From Vombatus ursinus (lineage: Eukaryota; Chordata; Mammalia; Diprotodontia; Vombatidae): DNA of 64,000 bases. The notes beneath the pieces are model-generated. The model saw only the letters and a list, made by a program, of their open reading frames with translations, did not search any database and was not told the DNA's origin. The stretch spans positions 45,419,631 through 45,483,630 of the forward strand of contig NW_020954585.1 of NCBI RefSeq assembly GCF_900497805.2. Direction: 5' to 3'. A program made the position numbers and the translations under genes. Of this stretch, positions 58,040 through 64,000 are shown piece after piece. Each line of letters begins with the position of its first letter. Within the stretch, counting starts at the first letter, position 1.

Positions 58040-58750
58040 CATCTTTCTGTCTTTGGGTCGAGTCAGCAAGCTCAGGTACCTTGTATGTACTGGACACTGT
58101 GCTAATGGTACTTATGCTTCCTACCTTACAGAGTTTTTATGGGGGAAAATACAGCTTTTTGTAAAAGTGAAAACATTACAGAAAGGTGAGTACCAGGGAT
58201 ACAAAGAAAGGCAGAACAGCCCCGCCCTCAGCTCACATTCTAATGCAACATCTAAAGTTTTATATGTAGGATAAATTGGGAGATAATATTAGAGGGAAGG
58301 TACTAACATTAAGGAGGATAGGTAAAGGCTTCTTGAAGTCGGTGGGGTTTTAACTGAGACTTGAAGAAAACTAAGAGGTGGACAAAAGAACAGAGAAATT
58401 CCAGGCTTGGCAGATCATCAGGGGAAATGCCCCTAATTGAGAAATGGAGTGTCTTGTGTTGATAGCAGCCAGCAGACCAGTGTCATTAGATCACAGGGTA
58501 TGTGGAAGGGAGTGAATTGTAAGAAGACTAGGAAGTTAGGAAGGGGCAAGGTTATGAAGGGCTTTAAAAGCTAAGAAAGAAAATTTTATATTTGATCCTG
58601 GAGGCAATAGGGAACTACTGGAATTTAGTCAGTAGAGGACTCGGTCAGATCCAAATTTTAGAAAGAATACTTAGACAGCTGAGTGGAGGACAGGCTGAAG
58701 TTTGGGTTACTGGAAGTTTCAGATAGGTCAAGTGTCAAGAACAGACACTA
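58040..58750 (+). mobile_element. Old LINE-derived dispersed repeat with an 88-bp inserted copy
   Basis: 'CTTGTATGTACTGGACACTGTGCTAA' should continue to 'ACCAGGGATACAAAGAAAGGC', as in other copies of this family; here 88 bases from the MIR at 57420 lie between. The rest ('TTGAAGTCGGTGGGG..GGCAATAGGGAACTACTGG') is like 8920-9520. Confidence 0.7.
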
Positions 58751-58789
58751 ATATAGACCAGTGATAGATAGCTATATGATTTCACCTGG

Positions 58790-60225
58790 CTGTAATAGAG
58801 CTAGTTTTATTTCTGTTTTTTAAAAAACATGTAAACTTTGTTTTGACAAGATTTTTTGTATTAAGTTCCACTAGAAAGTACTATCCCTCAGACAGTAAGC
58901 AAAACCTTAAATACCTTGATTGTGATAATATTAGTAACTGACAATCATATCAGTTAATTATCACTTAGAATTTGCAAAATACTTTACATGCATTCTCATT
59001 TGACTCCACAAAAACATGTGAGTTAAGTACTCCAAGTATCATCATCTCCATTTTAGAGATAAGGAAAGTAGGTCTCAAAAAAGTAAGTGACTTGCTTGTG
59101 GTCACCCAGCTAACATTCATTAATTATTTTTCATTTGTTTATTCCGTAGGCAAAAATAAATTATACCTTACTGCTATGGCATTTAACAAGAGTAAAGGAG
59201 AAATCATGCCACAGATGTATTTATTGTACAGTAGACATCTAAAGTGCAACCCTTTCTAAGAGCTGCTCTGTTCCCATAGTTGAATAATATAAAATTTTCA
59301 TTTCTGGAATATTTAACTTGAGGTCAAAGGTTGAGCATATAACCCTTTTGGAGTTCTAGGATGAACAACTAGTTATTTGAGAGAAAATAATTTCTATTAA
59401 CACAGGGACACAGTGAGTATTAGTAGTAGGATTGGAACCTAAGTCTTTCTAATGCCAAATTTAGCTTTCTGTCCACTTAGCCATGTCACTTTACACTTTT
59501 GAAGTTTACTGATTAAGAGAAATAAAAGTTGCATGCTTTAACTTTCATGGTATTGTAATAACATTGACTGTCGTACTGACCCTATTTTATTGCCTTTTAG
59601 TCTTGTTTTTATTTATGTTGTTGTAGTAATTGTTCTTATCATTCTTCTGGACATTTTCTTTACTGTCATTAATGCTAATTTTCCCATATTTCTCTCAGTT
59701 ATTATTCATCACTCCTTAAAATGCAAGATTATTCCATTTAGGTAATAAATTTAGACTTAGAAAGAAATCTGAAACGTCACCTGGTCCACCTCTCTCATTC
59801 TACAGGTAAGCATACTGAAGCCAGAGAAGTGAAGTTACTTGCTCCTGATCATAGAGGTATTTAAGTACCACAACTTCGATTTGAACTGGGGTCCTGTGAC
59901 TCCACAATCAGTCCTCTTTCCCCTGTAGCACCACATTTGTTCAGCCATTCTACCAATCACTGGACACATATTTCTATCTTTTTACTCTCATAAATAGTGC
60001 TACTATTAATATTTTTGAAAATATCAGACTTTTCCTTCTGTCAGGAACCTCTTTAGATTGTAGGCTCAGTGATGGAAACCTAGGATTAAAAGGCATGAAA
60101 CAATTTAATAGTTTTTCTTGCAGATTGTTTTTTCTACTTGTTAGACCAGTTTAGGTACTGGCCTTTCTACAGCTCTTCCAAAAATTAGTTTTTTTACTAT
60201 CTTTGGTAATTTGGTAATGAATGGG
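58790..60225. other. No recognised gene; MIR remnants
   Basis: MIR-type text at 58965-59115 ('CATTTTAGAGATAAGGAAAG') and 59755-59930 ('CACCTGGTCCACC..CATTCTACAGG'). The rest is unassigned. Confidence 0.5.
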
Positions 60226-60227
60226 TT

Positions 60228-60448
60228 GCAGCTAGATTGCTCAGTGGATCGAGCACTGGGCCTGGACTCAGGAAGACCTGAGTTCAAATTTGGTCTCAGA
60301 TACTCACTAGCTGTGTGACCCTGGGCAAGCCACTTAACCTCTGTTTGCCTTAATCTACTGGAAGAGGAAATAGCAAACTACTTCAGTATCTTTGTTAAGA
60401 AAACCCCGAGGTTGTGAAGAGTTGGACATGACTGAATAATAACAATTT
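60228..60448 (+). mobile_element. Marsupial SINE, long form
   Basis: GTTGCAGCTAGATTGCTCAG head to 'GAAGAGTTGGACATGACTGAATAATAAC'. Confidence 0.92.
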
Positions 60449-60794
60449 GATGAATGTACAACTGAATTCTTATTGGCCTCCTAGAAGCTATAACAACAGC
60501 TGATTGAGCCTTTCATAGATTGTGCTTTATCTATTTGTTGACATAGTTCATGACATGTTTTTGGAATATTTTTATTATAATAACCATGGTCAGTAAGTTT
60601 ACTGAACTCCTTGGAGAGAATATCTAGATAGGATTCTCCCATCGGTCTAATTGAATATTTGATTGAAATAAATACAACGCTATGGCAAGCCCATTTATTT
60701 TAGTTACTCAGTGTAAAAGGGTTTCTCTTGGAGAGTGTGGGGAAGGGGTGAGTCTTCTGCCAACCTAGAACTCGGTGCCTGGAGGTGGGATGGA

Positions 60795-60895
60795 ACAGGT
60801 GTCAGTGGTAAAACACCAGACTTGGAGTCAGAAGATCTGGGTTCAAGTTCCTACACAGGTAATGTACTAGCTCTGTGACCTGGGTTTGCCTAGTC
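60795..60895 (+). mobile_element. MIR-family SINE
   Basis: GTCAGTGGTAAAACACCAGACTTGGAGTCAG..'TAGCTCTGTGACCTGGG'. Confidence 0.75.
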
Positions 60896-61075
60896 CAAGG
60901 GTGGGGTCTGTGAACTTGTTTCAAAAATATATTTTGATAACTGCTTTTCAATATAATTAGTTTCCCTCCTTATCCTATGTATTTTTAATACACCTTTCCA
61001 TAGGTTTCACCAGATTCCCAAAGGGATTTGTTAGACAAAAAAGGTTAAGAATCCCTGCACTAGGCAGTGAGGAAA
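60896..61075. mobile_element. hAT-like MITE of a second family
   Basis: Starts near 'GGGTGGGGTCTGTGAACTTG' and ends 'AGGTTAAGAATCCCTG', the layout of mammalian hAT non-autonomous elements that begin CAGGG(G)TTCTTAACC. Ends are eroded. Confidence 0.6.
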
Positions 61076-61299
61076 GCATTTTGTAAGCCATAAAGCATCA
61101 TGCAAATGTGAGCTGTCATATGCCTTTGCTGCTTTCTTTTTGGGGGAAGAGGTGTTTTTGAGGGTTCAGAGCTGACCTAAGGGTTGAGGGGGAGGAGAGG
61201 GAATATAAAGAAGTGTTATATGTGAAGCCTCCCAACTGGAGTGAAGAGAGTTGGTGATCCCTTTCAGATCTGGAGTTCTAGGGTTCCTTGGTTGGAGTA

Positions 61300-61490
61300 C
61301 TCATTTGTTATTCATTTATTCAGTCTACTTTGGTTAATGGCTAGAGGAAAGATAAGTGAGACCTGGACCCTCCCTTTAAGATACTTAATCTAGTAGGTAC
61401 AGGTAAGAAAGTGAATAGATTTTTTTTGGCCTGTAATATCACTGTGCCTAGTACATAATAAACACTTAATAAATTTATTTTCATTCATTT
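61300..61490 (+). mobile_element. L2-like 3' terminus remnant
   Basis: 'GCCTAGTACATAATAAACACTTAATAAATTTATTTTCATTC'. Confidence 0.6.
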
Positions 61491-61704
61491 GTTCATTCAT
61501 TTTTAGTGTGAAAATTTCCTTCACCATTATAAATCAGCAGCTTTCTATAACTGATTCCCCACTTTCAGGTTGTGACCAAGCACTCCAGCTCCCTTTCTAA
61601 ATGAATCAATGAAAGAGCATTAATTAGCTTATTATGTGCGAAGCCATGATAAGTTCTGGGGATAGAAGAACAAAAGCAAAGACAGTTCTGCCCTCAAGGA
61701 GCTT

Positions 61705-61850
61705 GTATTATTTTTTTTCCTTTAATTTATTTTTCGTTTTCAACATTCACTTATGTAAGATTTTGAGTTTTAAATTTTCTCCCCCTTCTTCACCCCTTCC
61801 CCTAAGACGGCGTGCAATCTGATATAAGGTCTACTTATATATTCATATTA
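61705..61850 (-). mobile_element. L1-type 3' UTR unit, antisense
   Basis: 'GATTTTGAGTTTTAAATTTTC', CCCCTTCTT-rich run, 'AAGACGGCGTGCAATCTGATATAAGG'. Same unit as at 32940 and in the dimer at 42238; inserted in a dispersed repeat whose 'GGAGCTTGTATT' / 'GGAGCTTATATT' flanks (61698, 61854) look like a target duplication. Confidence 0.72.
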
Positions 61851-62059
61851 AAGGAGCTTATATTCTAATGGAAGACACTGCTCTTATAGAAGAGTATTGG
61901 CCAGAGAGGGATATATTAATTTGAAAAGTTAAAGGGATTGGTAAATGAAGCTGTAGGAAAATGTATTGATATGCCCCAGGCCTGTACAACCTGTGGGTGT
62001 TGGTTCACTTATGATTCTAGGAGCATACCCTCTACTGTCCCCTCTCCAGTTCTGATTAT

Positions 62060-63225
62060 GTGAAATTTAAAAAGTTTTTTTCCCAACCAGTTAAAATTAG
62101 AAGAGAAACAAGTAACTGGTGAAATAAAAAATCTCTGTAGCATGTTTCTCTGGCAAGGGGGTCATTTCCAGGAACTGATTCAAATATATAAGAGTAAACC
62201 ATTTCTCGATAAACAGGCATTTTTCAAAAGAAGACATCTAACCTATCAACAACCATTTGTGAAAAAATGCTGCAAATCAGTAATAAGAGAAATGGAAATT
62301 AAAACAATTCTGAGGTTCTACCTCACACCCTTTCCGTAGGAAAATGACAAATGTTGGAGGGGCTGTGGGAAAACAGGCACACTAATGCAATATTGGCATA
62401 GTTGTGAATTGGTCCAGCCATTCTGGGTAGCAATTTGGAACTATGTTGAAAAAGTCACTAAATTATCCGTATCTTTTGGCCCAGTGATACCAGTACTTGG
62501 CCTGTGCTCCAAAGAGACCAAAGGAAAGTATGTACAAAAATACTGATAGCTCTTCTTGTGGTGACAAAGAACTGGAAACTAAGGAGATGTTCATGTATTG
62601 GGGAATGACTAGACAAATTATGGTATATGAATTTAACAGAATTATTACAGCACAAGAAATGAGAAAAGGAAAAATTTCAGAGACACCTGGAAAGACGCTT
62701 ATGAAGTGATAGAGAGTAAAGAGTAAAACCAAGAGAAATTTGTGCAGTAACAATATTATAAAGAAAAACAGCTTTGAAAGACTTGAACTCTGGCCAGTAA
62801 ATGACTAGCTATGATTTCAGAGGACTGGTGATGAAGAGAGGTGATGGACTCAGGATGCAGAACGAGGCATACATGTTTTGATAAAGCTAATGCGGGTCTA
62901 TGGGTCTTCTCCCACCTCCACCCCCCTTTCTGTGCTATGCATATTTGTTACTTTTTCCCAATGATGGGGTTTTGAGGGGAGCTGTGTAAGGATGAGAGGA
63001 ATAGAGATAGAGTAGCAGAAAAGAAAGAAATGGTTATTTTTTCCTAATGGCAGAGAAGAAAAGGAAAGCCAAAAAGAAGCATAAGATATGCAGGTCAGCT
63101 TTGAAAGCTAGAGGTTACACATAATAGAGATCTTCAGTTTCATATAAAATTCTCATTTTCTGTTCTATGTATGTAGAAAGGCCCATTGTATTGGTGTTAA
63201 ATTCAGAATACAAAAAAAAAATTTT
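62060..63225 (+). mobile_element. L1 LINE 3' part (ORF2 end and 3' UTR)
   Basis: 'TTAAAATTAGAAGAGAAACAAGTAACTGG', 'AAAAGAAGACATCTAACC', 'GAAATTAAAACAATTCTGAGG', 'TCCAGCCATTCTGGGTAGCAATTTGG', 'TTCTTGTGGTGACAAAGAACTGG', then the 3' UTR ending in an A run at about 63213. 5' truncated, many stops. Confidence 0.88.
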
Positions 63226-63354
63226 AAATTGCTGTGTAGAAATATTTATCACCTTTCTTACAAATTCTTGGTGAACTGCATTGCTAGATCCATCTTAGGT
63301 CCTCAAATAATAGACATGCAGTCTATCCCCAGATTCATACTTGAAGATTTTTTA

Positions 63355-63470
63355 GCTTCGTAGTTAGTTAGCATTTATTAAGGCTTACTATGTGCCAGTC
63401 TCTAGAGTAAGCACTGGGATTCAAAGAAAGATAAAAACATTTTGCTCTATCCCCTAACCTCTCGGGCAGC
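63355..63470 (+). mobile_element. Old dispersed repeat (CATTTATTAAG..GTGCCAG type)
   Basis: 'TAGCATTTATTAAGGCTTACTATGTGCCAG' then 'CACTGGGATTCAAAGAAAGATA'. Confidence 0.6.
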
Positions 63471-63539
63471 TCATGGCATCAACTTCTTGCCATGAAAAGG
63501 TGTCTGTGTAGGACTTTAGTGTAATAGAAGCATATAAAA

Positions 63540-63950
63540 AGAGTATGAAGTGCTTTCCTTCTAGCCTTATTACATATTAATCCTTTAGACACACATTACT
63601 GCCCAGCCAAATTGGCCTTCTTGTGGTTCTTCATGTATCATATTCCTAACTCTGTACCCTTATATTAGCTGCCCCACCATACCTGGAATATGTTCCCTTT
63701 TTACTTCTGCCTCTTGGAATACCTGATTTCCTTAAAGGTTCATCTCAAGTGCTACCTTCTATGTAAAACTTTTCCTTCTGCTGATTTATTTCCAGTTTAT
63801 CCTGTATATATTTTGTTTGTACATAGTTTTTTTTCCACGAGTTATGCGGAACTCCTTGAAGGGGAGGTTTTTTACTTCTTATCTCTAGCACTTAGCATAG
63901 TGCCTGGCACATTGTAGGTGCTTAATAAATGTTTATCGTTTGTTTGATTG
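63540..63950 (+). mobile_element. L2 LINE 3' end
   Basis: 'CCACCATACCTGGAATATGTTCCC', 'GGTTCATCTCAAGTGCTACC', 'GTGCCTGGCACATTGTAGGTGCTTAATAAATG'. Confidence 0.85.
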
Positions 63951-64000
63951 ATTAAAACCTTTCCTGATACCCTCAACTGCTAGTACTTTCCTATCTAAAT

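Larger units (their letters stand above)
52310..64000 (+). other. Inferred first intron of the CpG-island gene
   Basis: No later coding exon is recognisable before the window end; the sequence is repeats and AT-rich intergenic-like DNA. A weak alternative small exon could lie at about 52882-52910 (pyrimidine tract, CAG acceptor, then GGGTAAC donor-like edge). The long overlapping frames at 52350-52910 are by-products of GC-rich, stop-poor sequence. Confidence 0.5.

Noticed and set aside
57420-58190. The 88-bp pair as a duplicated exon, since it is bounded by CCTTACAG and AAAGGTGAG
   Set aside because: The edges fit the MIR/THER sequence order around the first copy and neither copy has an open, recognisable peptide. 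Repeat-derived templated insertion is simpler.

Overview
This looks like a piece of a marsupial nuclear genome. The main reason is the repeat content. More than twenty copies of a tRNA-derived SINE with the marsupial GGGGCAGCTAGGTGG head and a CTGTGTGACCCTGGGCAAGTCACTTAA core lie on both strands, together with MIR/THER-type SINEs, L2 LINE 3' ends, L1 pieces with the marsupial type of 3' end and ORF1, and small hAT- and pogo-like DNA elements. Gene density is very low and there is one 10-base assembly gap (46854-46863). The species cannot be fixed from the sequence alone. There is no bacterial or viral operon structure, no CRISPR array, and no tRNA or rRNA gene that I could recognise.

One complete protein-coding gene is clear. 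It is an uninterrupted 357-codon class A GPCR on the minus strand (34703-33630) that matches the urotensin II receptor family and may be a second-type receptor rather than the orthologue of the single placental UTS2R. A possible 5' non-coding exon with a good splice donor lies about 0.6 kb upstream. A second gene starts inside a CpG island at about 51.95-52.8 kb. It has a TATA-less promoter with CTCF-, NRF1- and ETS-like sites and a first exon ending in a strong donor at 52309/52310. The remaining 11.7 kb to the window end would be its first intron, and I could not identify the gene. A TRIM-family (RING + B30.2/SPRY) processed pseudogene lies at 14463-13494 on the minus strand.

Layout. 0-3 kb: an L1 3' half. 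3-13 kb: unassigned dispersed repeats, an L2, SINEs and an antisense L1 fragment. 13-15 kb: the TRIM pseudogene. 15-26 kb: microsatellites, an antisense L1 3' end, unassigned dispersed repeats and an L2 split by SINEs. 26-33 kb: MIR/THER copies, a perfect long hairpin, a tetranucleotide repeat and small DNA elements. 33.6-36 kb: the receptor gene and its probable 5' region. 37-45 kb: a dense same-strand SINE cluster, a nested L1 insertion with two readable target-site duplications, and an antisense L1/HAL1-like element carrying ORF1. 45-50 kb: L2, an expanded SINE-tail microsatellite and an antisense L1. 52 kb: the CpG-island promoter. 52-64 kb: intronic sequence with SINEs, hAT MITEs, an 88-bp templated duplication, an L1 3' end and an L2 3' end.

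I found no new multi-gene system. The points most worth a second look are the subtype of the urotensin receptor, the 28-bp perfect (33-bp near-perfect) hairpin at 26944-27013, the 88-bp segment copied 683 bp downstream into another repeat, and the tail-less ORF1 fragment with a 19-bp target duplication.
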